Shown piece by piece: positions 27,210 through 36,497 of a DNA stretch of 49,628 bases. The stretch's first letter is position 1; each line of letters begins with the position of its first letter. The translations under genes were made by a program, and so were the position numbers. This stretch comes from Planctomycetota bacterium (lineage in GTDB: Bacteria > Planctomycetota > JACOTG01), in the NCBI GenBank assembly GCA_016178505.1, contig JACOTG010000164.1, forward strand, positions 1 through 49,628. The letters are read 5' to 3'. The notes below the pieces were generated by a model. That model saw nothing but the letters and a program-made list of their open reading frames with translations, had not been told where the DNA came from and did not search any database.

Positions 27210-27653
27210 GGAGCTTTCCACTTCGATGGAGTCGGCGGGCGGGCCGCCGGCACGCTGGGTCTTCCGAAATCGTCTCCCTCCCCCGGGTGAAGGAACGGTT
27301 CCGCCGATCCCCCACGCTCGGAGCGTCGGGGGATCGAGCCGCCGAGCGGCGTGAAGATCAAATCGCGTTCCGAGTTCGCGGTGAGAGAGCAAGTCCATGG
27401 AAGACCGCAACATGGGGTTTGGCAGCCCGAACGCCGCGACGGTCGGATGTCGAATTCCGTCGACGAAACGTCGCGTCTCGAGCGCGGGCGCGACGGCTGG
27501 GGGTTTCAAATTGAACTAAAGAAAGAGGAGGGATCGGGCGATAGCTACGGAAGCCGGTCGTCCCCCATGGGGACAGGCTGTCGGCCGCGCCGGAGAGCAC
27601 GGCGTGTGTCGACGTCCGACGGAATCGAGTTTTCAAGCGAAGGAGCGAAAACG
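27210..27653. other. 444-base intergenic region with one strong hairpin
   Basis: Divergent gap between the protease and the small secreted protein gene. Bases 27305-27336 form a hairpin of fourteen base pairs with one bulged base (CGATCCCCC with GGGGGATCG, extended by ACGCT with AGCGT). No T run follows. Open frames here lack start signals and look non-coding. No promoter of good quality was found. Confidence 0.5.
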
Positions 27654-28082
27654 ATGATTCGAAGGATTTGTGGGCTGGCACTCGCCAGCTTGCTGTGCGT
27701 GGCGGCGTACCCCGGCGCCGCAGTGGCGTCGGGTGATTTGAAAAACGGCACTGCGCCCGCGATCACTCCGTGCCTCGCGAGCGACGCACCGGTTTGCTTC
27801 ACGTATGGCGGAAAGCTGATCACGGTCCCGCAAGGAGCCGAGTACAAGCTCGACGAGAACGGCGCTCTCGTCATCACTCTCACCGATCAGTCGCCAAAGG
27901 ACGTCGGCGTCGTTCGCATCGGCGAGACGTTTGTCGTGATCTCGCGCGACGAGCCGCTGCAAATCGATCCGCGCGGCCGGCCGCGAAATCGTCATCGCGT
28001 CATGTTCACGCTCCCGAGCCTCGGCCAGCTTTCGGTGTCGTCGATCAACGACGGGCCGGACGCGAGCCCATCGCGCCCGTAG
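27654..28082 (+). CDS. Small secreted protein of unknown function
   Basis: A 142-residue protein with no recognised family. The ATG at 27654 follows AAGGAG by eight bases and opens a clear signal peptide (MIRRICGLALASLLCVAAYP, cleavage after AVASG). The mature part has two cysteines close together (PCLASDAPVCFTYGG) and beta-rich hydrophilic sequence (KLITVPQGAEYKLDENGAL), ending in a disordered DGPDASPSRP. The longer open frame upstream has no start signal. A strong terminator follows, so it is likely a monocistronic exported protein. It precedes the beta-barrel gene but has its own termination. Confidence 0.7.
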   Translation: MIRRICGLALASLLCVAAYPGAAVASGDLKNGTAPAITPCLASDAPVCFTYGGKLITVPQGAEYKLDENGALVITLTDQSPKDVGVVRIGETFVVISRDEPLQIDPRGRPRNRHRVMFTLPSLGQLSVSSINDGPDASPSRP

Positions 28083-28105
28083 TCCGTCATCCCCTGATGA
28101 CGCTC

Positions 28106-28145
28106 GCGGGGGTCGGCACCAACGCCGACCCCCGCTTCTGTTTTC
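28106..28145 (+). terminator. Intrinsic terminator after the small secreted protein gene
   Basis: A perfect 12-bp stem, GCGGGGGTCGGC with GCCGACCCCCGC, loop ACCAAC, followed by TTCTGTTTTC. Confidence 0.9.
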
Positions 28146-28184
28146 GAAGCCGACGGCGACCGCGAAAGGCGCGTTTCTTTTTTT

Positions 28185-28213
28185 TTGACCGTTACGGGGT
28201 CCCCTGATATCGT
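28185..28213 (+). promoter_or_regulatory. Sigma-70-type promoter for the beta-barrel gene
   Basis: TTGACC (28185-28190), 17-base spacer, TATCGT (28208-28213), preceded by a run of nine T. It would give a leader of about 215 bases before the GTG at 28435, in which no known RNA element was seen. Confidence 0.55.
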
Positions 28214-28434
28214 GCGCGCCATTCCTGGGAAGACGCGGTTGGAGTTGCGGGTCTCGTTCGTCATTTCTCGTCGCAGCGACTTGGGTTCATCGTGCAGGGA
28301 GTCGGCGCTGCAACGTAGAAACTCGATTCGGAGGCCAGCCAACGCTCGAATCCGCTCTCGACGTTCGCACGGCGACGGCGAACGGATCGAGAGATGTCCG
28401 AAGGACCGGCCGACCACGCCGGGGAGGAAGAAGG

Positions 28435-29910
28435 GTGAATCAGAAGGCAATGTTGGGCCATCTGTCGGCAATGGCAGCCTCACTGGGAATCTTCACGACG
28501 GCGGCCGCGGCCGCGGGTCCGACGTCGTTCGTCGATCCCGCGACCTACCCGAGCTACTACAAGCTCCTGGTCGCCGACGCGGATCTCCTGCAGGACGACA
28601 CGATTCAAGAAGAGGAAGAGGAGGAGCAGCCCGAAGAAGAGCGCGCGAACGCCGAGAGGATTCCGGCTGAGGTCTATCAGAGACTCGCGGACGCGCTCAC
28701 CACGGCCAGCGAGACGGGCCTCACCCGTCCCGGCGAAATCCAGACGTTGCCGCGCTACGCGCTGAAGATGGGAGACGTTCGCCTCTTCCCGCAGTATCGC
28801 CAAACCGTACGATTCGACGACAACATCTTTCTCACCGATACCGTCGCCGGCCGGCGACGAGCCGGATTCACGAACCCCGAGAAAGACGCACGCAAGTGGG
28901 ACATTCGCTTCGAGGAGAAGCCGGGCATCTTCGCCGAAGTTCCGTTCGCCGGCGGCGAAGACACGTTCAACGTCGGATACGAGGCGAACTTCGTGAACTT
29001 CATGCGACGCCATCAAGGCTTCGGGTTCATCGAGCAGTTCGCCGGCGCGAACGTGAACCTCAAGTTCAACAATCTCAGGTTCAAGACCGGTGATCGCTAC
29101 GAGCTCCGCTACGATCCGATCGAGACGCAGTTCGCGGGCGTGTCGAGCGGCGGGCAGATCACGAACCAGCTCAAGCGTGGAATCAACACGTATTGGTATG
29201 AGGCCGCCCTCAATTCGGACAAGCTCGAGCTCGAAAACGACTTCAAGTACGAGTACATCGACTTCAAGGGCCCCGGCTTCATCACGCGCGCCGATCGGGA
29301 CGAGCTCACCTATTCGTTTATCGGCGGCTACTACGCCGAGAGCGATCTGCGGTTCTTCCTCGAGTACGACTACGTGACGCGCCGGCAGCGCGAGCACTTC
29401 ATCGGCGACTCGTTCTTCAATCGCTACAGCATCGGCGTGAACGGCAAGCTCGGCGACTCCATCCAGACGTTCTCGCGCATCGGCTGGCGTCACGAACTCC
29501 TCGAGACGAACGCACCGATCGGCGACCCCGATGGTCGGGACGGCGGCGTCGACGTGTCATCGGACAACTCGGTGCAGCTCGACGAATACACGCAGCTGAA
29601 GCTCGAGTACGTCCGCGAATCGGAGTTCTCCATCCAGTCGAACTGGCAGATCGTCGACCACGGCGAAGTCGGACTTCAGTACACGCTCTACCAGAACCTA
29701 CTGGGAAAGGTCGGCTACTTCATCGAGCACGTCGACCCGAGCCGGGGCGATACGTTCACGTCCGGCGGGTTCGGCGTCGGCATCAAGTACGTGATCGAAG
29801 AGCGCGTCGACTTCGACATGGACTATGCGTTCCGCTACCGCATCGCGAACGCGGCCGGGTCGGACTACTACGACCACTCGATTTCCGCAGCACTGACGTT
29901 CAAGTTCTGA
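28435..29910 (+). CDS. Predicted outer-membrane beta-barrel protein
   Basis: A 491-residue exported protein, family not named. The GTG at 28435 has GGGAGG about eight bases upstream; a signal peptide ends near residue 27 (GIFTTAAAAAG). A strikingly acidic segment follows (QEEEEEEQPEEER, about 58-70), then a periplasmic linker. From about residue 105 the sequence shows regular alternating amphipathic strands with aromatic girdles (YRQTVRFDDNIFLTD, ELTYSFIGGYYAESDLRFFL) and it ends in ISAALTFKF, a terminal Phe as in BAM substrates. It resembles the exosortase or polysaccharide-associated beta-barrels (BBP2-like), an inference from pattern only. A terminator follows it, so it is probably transcribed alone. 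Confidence 0.75.
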   Translation: MNQKAMLGHLSAMAASLGIFTTAAAAAGPTSFVDPATYPSYYKLLVADADLLQDDTIQEEEEEEQPEEERANAERIPAEVYQRLADALTTASETGLTRPGEIQTLPRYALKMGDVRLFPQYRQTVRFDDNIFLTDTVAGRRRAGFTNPEKDARKWDIRFEEKPGIFAEVPFAGGEDTFNVGYEANFVNFMRRHQGFGFIEQFAGANVNLKFNNLRFKTGDRYELRYDPIETQFAGVSSGGQITNQLKRGINTYWYEAALNSDKLELENDFKYEYIDFKGPGFITRADRDELTYSFIGGYYAESDLRFFLEYDYVTRRQREHFIGDSFFNRYSIGVNGKLGDSIQTFSRIGWRHELLETNAPIGDPDGRDGGVDVSSDNSVQLDEYTQLKLEYVRESEFSIQSNWQIVDHGEVGLQYTLYQNLLGKVGYFIEHVDPSRGDTFTSGGFGVGIKYVIEERVDFDMDYAFRYRIANAAGSDYYDHSISAALTFKF

Positions 29911-29933
29911 TCCTCGAATCACGGATCGCCTAC

Positions 29934-29973
29934 GCGAGGCCCGCGGCCCAAAAGACGCGGGCCTCGCGCTTTT
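29934..29973 (+). terminator. Intrinsic terminator after the beta-barrel gene
   Basis: An 11-bp perfect stem, GCGAGGCCCGC with GCGGGCCTCGC, and a 12-base loop, followed by GCTTTT. Confidence 0.85.
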
Positions 29974-30044
29974 CCCGCCGGCAAACGCCGTGATATAAGA
30001 AGCGACCCGCGCTCACTACCGTGCGCGGCACCGGAGGTTTCACC

Positions 30045-31031
30045 ATGACGACGAGATCGCTCGGGACGCTCACCGCCCGCTGGTTGTTGGCATTGCTCGC
30101 GCTGCCTGTCGCCGGGTTCGCGCAGACTCCGCCGACCCCCGAAAAACCGAAGGCCGAAGCAAGCCAAGAAAAAAAGACGCCCGCCGGCCACATGGTCTTC
30201 GGCACGTTTCCGAGCGAAGCGATGCACGGCGATCGCAACTACGGCATCTATTTGCCGCCCGGCTACGAAGACGAAAAAGAGAGCTACCCGGTCATCTACT
30301 TTCTTCACGGTCTCTTCGAGGACGAACACCGATACGACTTCCGAGGCGGGCGCGAGGTCCTCGATCAAATCATCGCCGCGGGAACGGTCGGCAAAGTGCT
30401 CGTGGCGATTCCGAGGGGCGACCTTTCGTTCTACGTCGACTCGAAGGACGGCAAGAAGAACTACGAGAAGATGGTCATCGACGATTTCGTGTCGTTCGTC
30501 GAGAAGAACTACCGAGTGAAGACCGGCGTCGAGAATCGCGCGCTCTCCGGCGTATCGATGGGCGGCTTTGCGTCGCTGAAGATCGCGTTCCGGCATCCCG
30601 ATAAATTCGGGTCCATCTCGGCGCACTCGGCCGCGCTCCTCGGGCCGGATCTCGACAAGCTCCCAGAGTACACGAAGCGATTCCTGTCGTTCCCGAAGGT
30701 GAAGGACGCGGTAACGGAGATCTTCGGCGATCCGATCGACGCGACGATTTGGCGCGACAACAACCCGTTCTATCTGGTCGAGACCCGAACGGATCTCGGA
30801 GGGATCAAGCTCTACTTCGATTGCGGCGACAAAGATCGCTATCAGTTCAACAAAGGAGCCGAGGAGCTGCACGCGCTCCTGGACAAGAAAGGCATCAAGC
30901 ACGAGTTCCAGATCGTCGACGGCGGACACGGCTGGGAATATCTCCAAAAGTACCTGCACCAATCGATCGAGTTCCACTGGCGAGAATTCAACTCGAAGAA
31001 CTCGTCCGGCACGCCGAAGCAGGGCAAGTAG
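30045..31031 (+). CDS. Secreted alpha/beta-hydrolase esterase (esterase D / EstA type)
   Basis: About 328 residues from the ATG at 30045 with GGAGG seven bases upstream. The signal peptide WLLALLALPVAGFAQ precedes a Lys/Glu-rich linker. The hydrolase core has the oxyanion region VIYFLHGLFEDE, nucleophile LSGVSMGGFAS, acid CGDKDRYQ and base GGHGWEYL. Family members cleave short-chain esters or acetyl-xylan-like substrates, and feruloyl-esterase-like forms are known. The C-terminus EFNSKNSSGTPKQGK is a polar tail. The TAG stop at 31029-31031 is in the same frame as the following transporter gene. Confidence 0.88.
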   Translation: MTTRSLGTLTARWLLALLALPVAGFAQTPPTPEKPKAEASQEKKTPAGHMVFGTFPSEAMHGDRNYGIYLPPGYEDEKESYPVIYFLHGLFEDEHRYDFRGGREVLDQIIAAGTVGKVLVAIPRGDLSFYVDSKDGKKNYEKMVIDDFVSFVEKNYRVKTGVENRALSGVSMGGFASLKIAFRHPDKFGSISAHSAALLGPDLDKLPEYTKRFLSFPKVKDAVTEIFGDPIDATIWRDNNPFYLVETRTDLGGIKLYFDCGDKDRYQFNKGAEELHALLDKKGIKHEFQIVDGGHGWEYLQKYLHQSIEFHWREFNSKNSSGTPKQGK

Positions 31032-31040
31032 GGTTCACCT

Positions 31041-32198
31041 CTGCTCGCGCAACTGTTCGCCGCGCTCTTCGTCGTCGCGGCGGACACGAGCCTCATTTCG
31101 CCGATTCTCGCGCAGCTCGGACGTGAGTACGGCTTCGCGTCGAATCGCGGCGGGCTCCTCGTCGTCACCTACTCGATCGCCGCGGCCGTCGCCGCGCTCG
31201 TCGTCGGCCCGATGGGCGATCGCCGCGGGCATCGCGGCACGCTCATCGCCGGCGTGGCGATCTTTGCGCTCGGAAGCGTAGCCTCGGCGCTCGCGCACTC
31301 GCTGACGACGCTCGCGATCGCGCGCTTCGTGTGCGGCGCCGGCTCCGGCATCGTGTCTCTCGCCATCGTGGCGTACGTCTCGGTCGCCGTTCCCTACTCG
31401 ACCCGAGGCCGCGCGATGGGGATCGTCCAAGCGGGATACCTCGTCGCGCTGCTCGCGGGCGTCCCGTTGGGCGCGCTCGTGGCGGAGAAGCTGGGCGCAC
31501 GCACCCTCTTCCTCGGCCTTTCTGCGCTGTCCGCCCTCCTTTTCGTCGCCCTGCTCGGACTCGACGCTCATCCCGGAAGATCGAAGGGGTCTCCGTGGCG
31601 CGATCTCGGTGCCCTTCTTTCGGACGGCCCGCCGCGAATCGGGCTCGCCATCGCGTTCTTCACCGCTCTCGGAGTCGCGGCCCCAATCACGTTCCTCGGA
31701 GCGTGGCTCGTGAAGCGATTCGGGCTCACGACGTCGGAGGTCGGCGTTCGCTTCGCGCTCGCGGGCATCGCCGCGCTCGTCGCCGCGCCGCTGTCCGGCT
31801 CGATTTCCGATCGCGTGGGGAAACGGCCGGTCGCCGCGATCGCCGGCGTCGGACTCGCCGCGTGCCTCGCCGCGCTGCCGTTGCTCGACTCGAGCCAGGC
31901 GCTCGTCGTCGCCGCGTTCTTCGGGGCGATCTTCTTCGAATCGGCGAGGCGCGGGCCGCTGCAAGCCCTCTACACCGCGCTCGTCCCGCTCGAGCGCGTC
32001 GGCGCATTCACGGCGTTCAAGAATGCGGCCGCGCTGATCGGGCAAGCTTCGGGCGCACTGTACGGCGCGATCGTCTTCGAACGGTCGAATGGGTTCGCAT
32101 TCCTCTGCCTTGCCTCCGCCGGGGCGACCGTCGCGTCGGTCCTTCTTTTGGCACTCGCACGCCGTCCGGACGCCGCGCTCCTGGGAAGCTTCGATTGA
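31041..32198 (+). CDS. MFS transporter with atypical start
   Basis: Major facilitator superfamily permease, about 385 residues and twelve hydrophobic segments. The first ATG in frame (31212) falls after the second helix. Coding sequence clearly extends upstream: LLAQLFAALFVVAADTSLIS is a typical first MFS helix, followed by SNRGGLLVVTYSIAAAVAAL and the loop-2 motif GPMGDRRGHRG. No ATG, GTG or TTG exists between the esterase TAG and 31212; CTG at 31041, preceded by TAGGG, is the most likely start. The protein contains the second-half loop SGSISDRVGKRPVAAI. Substrate unknown; the drug/sugar efflux type is plausible from the sequence. Confidence 0.8.
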   Translation: MLAQLFAALFVVAADTSLISPILAQLGREYGFASNRGGLLVVTYSIAAAVAALVVGPMGDRRGHRGTLIAGVAIFALGSVASALAHSLTTLAIARFVCGAGSGIVSLAIVAYVSVAVPYSTRGRAMGIVQAGYLVALLAGVPLGALVAEKLGARTLFLGLSALSALLFVALLGLDAHPGRSKGSPWRDLGALLSDGPPRIGLAIAFFTALGVAAPITFLGAWLVKRFGLTTSEVGVRFALAGIAALVAAPLSGSISDRVGKRPVAAIAGVGLAACLAALPLLDSSQALVVAAFFGAIFFESARRGPLQALYTALVPLERVGAFTAFKNAAALIGQASGALYGAIVFERSNGFAFLCLASAGATVASVLLLALARRPDAALLGSFD

Positions 32199-32267
32199 AT
32201 CGCGGGAACGGCCCGTTAGAATCCCCGTACTGAGCCGACCAACATTGGATGCTAGGAGGTTTGAACG

Positions 32268-32699
32268 GTGGCGAATCAGCCTGAGACGAACGGTGACGGT
32301 CGACAACCGGTGAAGTCGATCGAGTCCTACGCGATGCTCGAGGACGACACCAAAGCGCTGTACCTCAAGTTCTACGAGCAGACGTATCGCAAGAGCTCGC
32401 TCGACCGGAAGACGAAGGAATTCGTCGCGATCGCCGCAGCGCTCGTCACCGGTTGCCAGCACTGCCTCGAGGGCCACTTGAAGAAAGCGATCAAGTGGGG
32501 GGCGACGCGCGAGGAGATCAGCGAGACGATTGCGATCACGCTCGGCGTTTCGGCGGCGACGATCGTCGACCGCTCAGACATCGCCAACTTCAACCTGAGC
32601 GAGGCCGGCTTCCCGAAACCGCCCGCGGCGCCCAAAGCCGAGGTCGACGCACCGGCCGCGGCTGCCGACACCGATCCGAAGCCGCGCCGCCGCCGCTGA
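32268..32699 (+). CDS. Carboxymuconolactone decarboxylase / AhpD-like protein
   Basis: A 143-residue helical protein. The GTG at 32268 has AGGAGG eight bases upstream. The signature GCQHCLEGHLKKAIKWGATR contains the redox pair Cys-x-x-Cys and a downstream His, as in AhpD and related alkylhydroperoxidase-like proteins. Residues 105-143 are a disordered Ala/Pro-rich tail ending RRRR, not part of the fold. It may act as a cytosolic peroxidase or thiol reductase partner, but CMD-family members often have no known substrate. It converges with the large minus-strand gene. Confidence 0.88.
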   Translation: MANQPETNGDGRQPVKSIESYAMLEDDTKALYLKFYEQTYRKSSLDRKTKEFVAIAAALVTGCQHCLEGHLKKAIKWGATREEISETIAITLGVSAATIVDRSDIANFNLSEAGFPKPPAAPKAEVDAPAAAADTDPKPRRRR

Positions 32700-32708
32700 C
32701 GCTCCGGT

Positions 32709-35700
32709 TCAGTGCGGGCTCGAGCCCCCGGTTTTCTCCAACTCTTTGGGAGGCGCCGGCGAGTTCTTTGCGGGCGGATCTACTTCGCCGCCTGGCGTCG
32801 CCGCGGGGGCCGCGGTCGCGAGCTTTTTCACGAGAGCTTCGAAACGCGGCTGGCTTCGCAGCTTGCTCAGGTTCGGCTCCTTCAAGAGCAGCGTGTAGTT
32901 CTTGAAGCCGAGGCTCGTCGCGCGATCGAGCTCGTCGAGCGCGGCGCCCGTCTCCGATCGCGCCGCCAGGCTGCACGCGAGCAGCATGTGCGCCTCGGCC
33001 GCTCGGGCGCCATTCGGCTCGAGCGCCAAGCAACGCTCGAACGCCGCGCGCGCGCGATCGAAGTCTTGAAGGCCTCGCAGCGCGTTGCCGAGGCTCAGCT
33101 GGACGATGGCGTCGTTCGGCTGCTTCAGCGAGAGCGGCTGCAAGACGTTCACGGCTTCTTCGTATCGGCGCAGGCGCGTGAGTGCGAGGCCGAGGTTCAG
33201 GCGATAGGAAACGTTCGCCGGATCGATCTTGCTCGCTTCGATCCAGGCGCCGACCGCCGCGTTGCATCCGATCTCCGGCTTCGGATGACCCTCGAAGTTG
33301 AATAGGGCGAACCGATCGAGGAGCTTCGCGTCGTTCGGGTCGAGATCCTTCGCGTCACCCATGGCCCGGATGGCGCCGCCCTTGTCCCCCGCCGCCCACT
33401 TCGCTTCGGCGAGCGCCTTCTGAGCGAGCGCGGATTTCGCGTCCGCTTTCACGGCTCGCTCGCCGAAGTCGATCGCCTTCTGGATCTCCTTCTTCGACAG
33501 AGCCGTCTCGGAGATCGTGCGCAGCACGAGGCTGACGTTTCGCCGCGGCAGGTTGTTGTCGGGCTCTAGCGCGATCATCCGCTCGAAGCACGGAATCGAC
33601 TCCTCGAGGTGCCCGTCGACCACCAACCATTGAGACTTCTGCTGGTTCAGCTTGAAAAGCTCGCGCGGAGCCTCGATGTCGCTCGGGTTGAGCGCGACCG
33701 CTTGCTCGAGCAGGCGCTCTGCCTCGTCGACGCCCGCCGGGTCGCCGACTCCGAGCTCGGCGCTGCGAACCGCCTTGCGGAGATGGAGCAACCCCTGCAG
33801 GGTGGCGACCCGCGCGTCGTAGATCTTCTGCAACCGGTCGCGAATCGCTCGTCGCTCGGCCTCGTCGGACGGCAACCCGGTCAGAAACGGCTGGACCGGG
33901 CGTCGATTCTCCACGAGATCCTGGAGCTGGATGACGAAGCGATCGCGGTTGTACATGTTCCGCGGCACCGTGAACTCGAGACGGTTGTTGTCGTCTGTGT
34001 GGATCGGGGCGGCCGCCGAATAGCGCTCGAGGTCTTCGCCGCCCATCACGAACCGAGCGAGCAGGTCGAACGAGTTCTTGATCCCCACGCGACCGAGATC
34101 CGAGGCGACCTTCGCGTCGGCCATTCGCTCGGTGAACTTGGACAAGTCGATCGGCTTCTCGTCCATCGAGCCGACGACGAGGTAATCGCCACCGACCACC
34201 GATTCCCAAAGTGTCACGTGCGTGAATACGGACCGAAACGTGCCGAGCACCATCCGGAATTCGTCCGGAAGCATGTCGTACGTGTTCGTCCACTGGCACA
34301 TCACGCCGCCTGCGTTCAGATGGTCGCGGCAGATCTCGAAGAACTGCCGCGTGAACAAGGCGCCGATTCCCGAGATCCACGGATTCGACGGCTCGGACGC
34401 GATCACGTCGTACGTGCGATTCGTCAAGTTCAGGTGGTTGCGCCCGTCTTCGACGAGCTGCCGGACGCGCGGGTCGTCCAGTGCGTGATGGTTGTCATTT
34501 GCGAAGACTTTCGCGCCTTCGTAGACCTCGGGGCTGATCTCGACCGAGTCCACGCGCTCCACGGGGTATTGCAGCACCGAGCCCAGCGTGACTCCGGAGC
34601 CGAGTCCGACGACGCAAACGTCCTTCGCCGATCCGTGGAAGAGCATCGGCAAGTGTCCCGCGAGCACCTGGGTGAGCATGTCGGCGTCGTTCGACGCGTC
34701 CGTCTTGCCGTTGATGCTGAGGAAGATGTGGCCGTGGTCGGGATCGCGGCGGACCGCGACCGTCGCACTGACGCCTTCCTTGTAGTACTCGGTGAACGGC
34801 AGGAGGAGCTGCGTGCGCAGGAGCTCGTGGTCGCTTTTCGACTGATCGATCTCACCCGAGATCTGGCGCATCACCTCGATGTCGTCCTTGTACTTGGCGG
34901 CGTAGACGTAGGCGCCGCTCGTGATGACCTCGGGCGTCCAGGGCTTGACGAGCGCGAGCAAGAAGAACGCTCCGATCGCGATCGCAGCCGGGACGAACAC
35001 GTACGGACGAATCGGATAGCGCTGGAACGAGAGGAGCAGGGCAATCACCGCGACGAGAACGTTCACCGCGATCCCCACCTCGAGCGTTCCCTGGAGCCGC
35101 AGATGTTCGTTCGGAATCAGCACGAAGCCGGCGACGAATGCGCCGATGATCGACCCGAGCGTGTTGAACGAGTAGACGGTGCCGACCGATCGGCCGACGT
35201 CCGCGAGGCTTCGCGTGTAGATCTTGCTCACGATCGGGAACGCGCCGCCCATCATCACGGTCGGCACGAGGATCAAGAGGAAGATGCCGCCGAAGAAGAC
35301 GGTCTGCAGTGTCCAGAAGTCGCTGCCGAAGTGGTTGATCGTGTCGACGACGTAGAGCGGAAGCTCGCCGAGGATTCCGATGAGCGCCATCGCGGACAAC
35401 GCGATGAGAGCCTCCACGGTCGCGAGGAGGACGAGCAGGTTCTTTCGCTTGTCGATGAACGTCGAGAAGAGCGAGCCGCCGATCGCGAGGCCGAGGATGA
35501 ACGCGGTCACCATGAGGCTGAACGCGTAGACGGTCGAGCCGATCACGAGAGAAATCAGGCGCGTCCACGCGACCTGGTAGATCATCGACGCCCCACCCGC
35601 GAGCCCGAACGCCACGAGGAGCGCGAGCACCTGGGGGCGCGTGCGCAAAGTGGGTTCGGCCGCTGCCGTCGTCGGCGCCGCGGCGGACGCCAGACTCGTC

Positions 35701-36386
35701 GCTTTCGCGGCTGCCCTCGCGCGAGACTCGAGCGCAGCGGCCGCCGGCTTCGACACGGCGAGGATCGTCGCCGCGATGACGAGGTTCACCGCCACTGCCG
35801 CGAAGATCGTCCCTTGCTCGCCGAGCGCTCGCACGAGCACGAACCCCGAAACGAATGCGCCGGCAACCGCGCCGAACGTGTTGACGGCGTACAGCCGACC
35901 GACCGTGCTGCCGAGCTTGTCGAAGCGATCGACGAAGTAGCGCGAAAGGATCGGCAGCGTGGCGCCCATGAGGGTCGTCGGCAGCACGAGAAGCAGGCCG
36001 CCCACCACGAAACGAACGAGGCTGAACGCATAGAACGAGCCCGACGTCCCCGTGTTGAGGTTCTGATAGATCAGCCGGTAGACCGGCTCGACGCCGCGCT
36101 CGATGAGCGGAATCGCGAGACAGTAGAGGCCGATCGCACCCTCGAGCCAACCGTAGGCGCGCAAGACCTTGCGCGCGTCTTGCACGCGATCGACCACGCG
36201 CCCGGCGACGTAGCTTCCGATCGCGAGGCCGCCCATGAACGCCGTGAGCACGGTCGTGATCGACCAGACCGAATTGCCCATGATTCGGCCAAGCATGCGC
36301 GTCCACACGACCTCGTAGACGAGAGCCGACGTTCCCGAGAGGAAGAACAAGACGAAGATGAGACGTCGCAGCGATTTGTCGGTCAT
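32709..36386 (-). CDS. Membrane MFS-like / spermidine-synthase-fold / TPR fusion protein
   Basis: About 1225 residues in three modules. Residues 1-510 are two six-helix-like membrane bundles, each opening with a similar signature (LSGTSALVYEVVWTRML; GLAGGASMIYQVAWTRLI). Residues about 560-790 are a SAM/aminopropyltransferase fold: VVGLGSGVTLGSVL, VDSVEISPEVYEGA, DDPRVRQLVEDGRNHL, YDVIASEPSNPWISG. Residues 850-1225 hold TPR helices (ALNPSDIEAP, ALNPNDAKLL-type spacing) and end KTGGSSPH. The 'fused spermidine synthase' family is widespread in Planctomycetota and its substrate is unknown. The ATG at 36386 is preferred; a GTG at 36422 is possible. It is a complete gene. Confidence 0.85.
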   Translation of the reverse strand: MTDKSLRRLIFVLFFLSGTSALVYEVVWTRMLGRIMGNSVWSITTVLTAFMGGLAIGSYVAGRVVDRVQDARKVLRAYGWLEGAIGLYCLAIPLIERGVEPVYRLIYQNLNTGTSGSFYAFSLVRFVVGGLLLVLPTTLMGATLPILSRYFVDRFDKLGSTVGRLYAVNTFGAVAGAFVSGFVLVRALGEQGTIFAAVAVNLVIAATILAVSKPAAAALESRARAAAKATSLASAAAPTTAAAEPTLRTRPQVLALLVAFGLAGGASMIYQVAWTRLISLVIGSTVYAFSLMVTAFILGLAIGGSLFSTFIDKRKNLLVLLATVEALIALSAMALIGILGELPLYVVDTINHFGSDFWTLQTVFFGGIFLLILVPTVMMGGAFPIVSKIYTRSLADVGRSVGTVYSFNTLGSIIGAFVAGFVLIPNEHLRLQGTLEVGIAVNVLVAVIALLLSFQRYPIRPYVFVPAAIAIGAFFLLALVKPWTPEVITSGAYVYAAKYKDDIEVMRQISGEIDQSKSDHELLRTQLLLPFTEYYKEGVSATVAVRRDPDHGHIFLSINGKTDASNDADMLTQVLAGHLPMLFHGSAKDVCVVGLGSGVTLGSVLQYPVERVDSVEISPEVYEGAKVFANDNHHALDDPRVRQLVEDGRNHLNLTNRTYDVIASEPSNPWISGIGALFTRQFFEICRDHLNAGGVMCQWTNTYDMLPDEFRMVLGTFRSVFTHVTLWESVVGGDYLVVGSMDEKPIDLSKFTERMADAKVASDLGRVGIKNSFDLLARFVMGGEDLERYSAAAPIHTDDNNRLEFTVPRNMYNRDRFVIQLQDLVENRRPVQPFLTGLPSDEAERRAIRDRLQKIYDARVATLQGLLHLRKAVRSAELGVGDPAGVDEAERLLEQAVALNPSDIEAPRELFKLNQQKSQWLVVDGHLEESIPCFERMIALEPDNNLPRRNVSLVLRTISETALSKKEIQKAIDFGERAVKADAKSALAQKALAEAKWAAGDKGGAIRAMGDAKDLDPNDAKLLDRFALFNFEGHPKPEIGCNAAVGAWIEASKIDPANVSYRLNLGLALTRLRRYEEAVNVLQPLSLKQPNDAIVQLSLGNALRGLQDFDRARAAFERCLALEPNGARAAEAHMLLACSLAARSETGAALDELDRATSLGFKNYTLLLKEPNLSKLRSQPRFEALVKKLATAAPAATPGGEVDPPAKNSPAPPKELEKTGGSSPH

Positions 36387-36497
36387 TCGAGATTCCAGGG
36401 ACTTTCGGGATCGATTCAGCACGCGAAGGAACCGATCAAACTAGCCGATCGTGTGAATCAAGTCGAGAGGAGCGGTGATCCCGAGCTCGGCGACGCG

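Noticed and set aside
27351..27653. Upstream extension of the small secreted protein
   Set aside because: No start signal, and the good ribosome-binding site and signal peptide begin at 27654.
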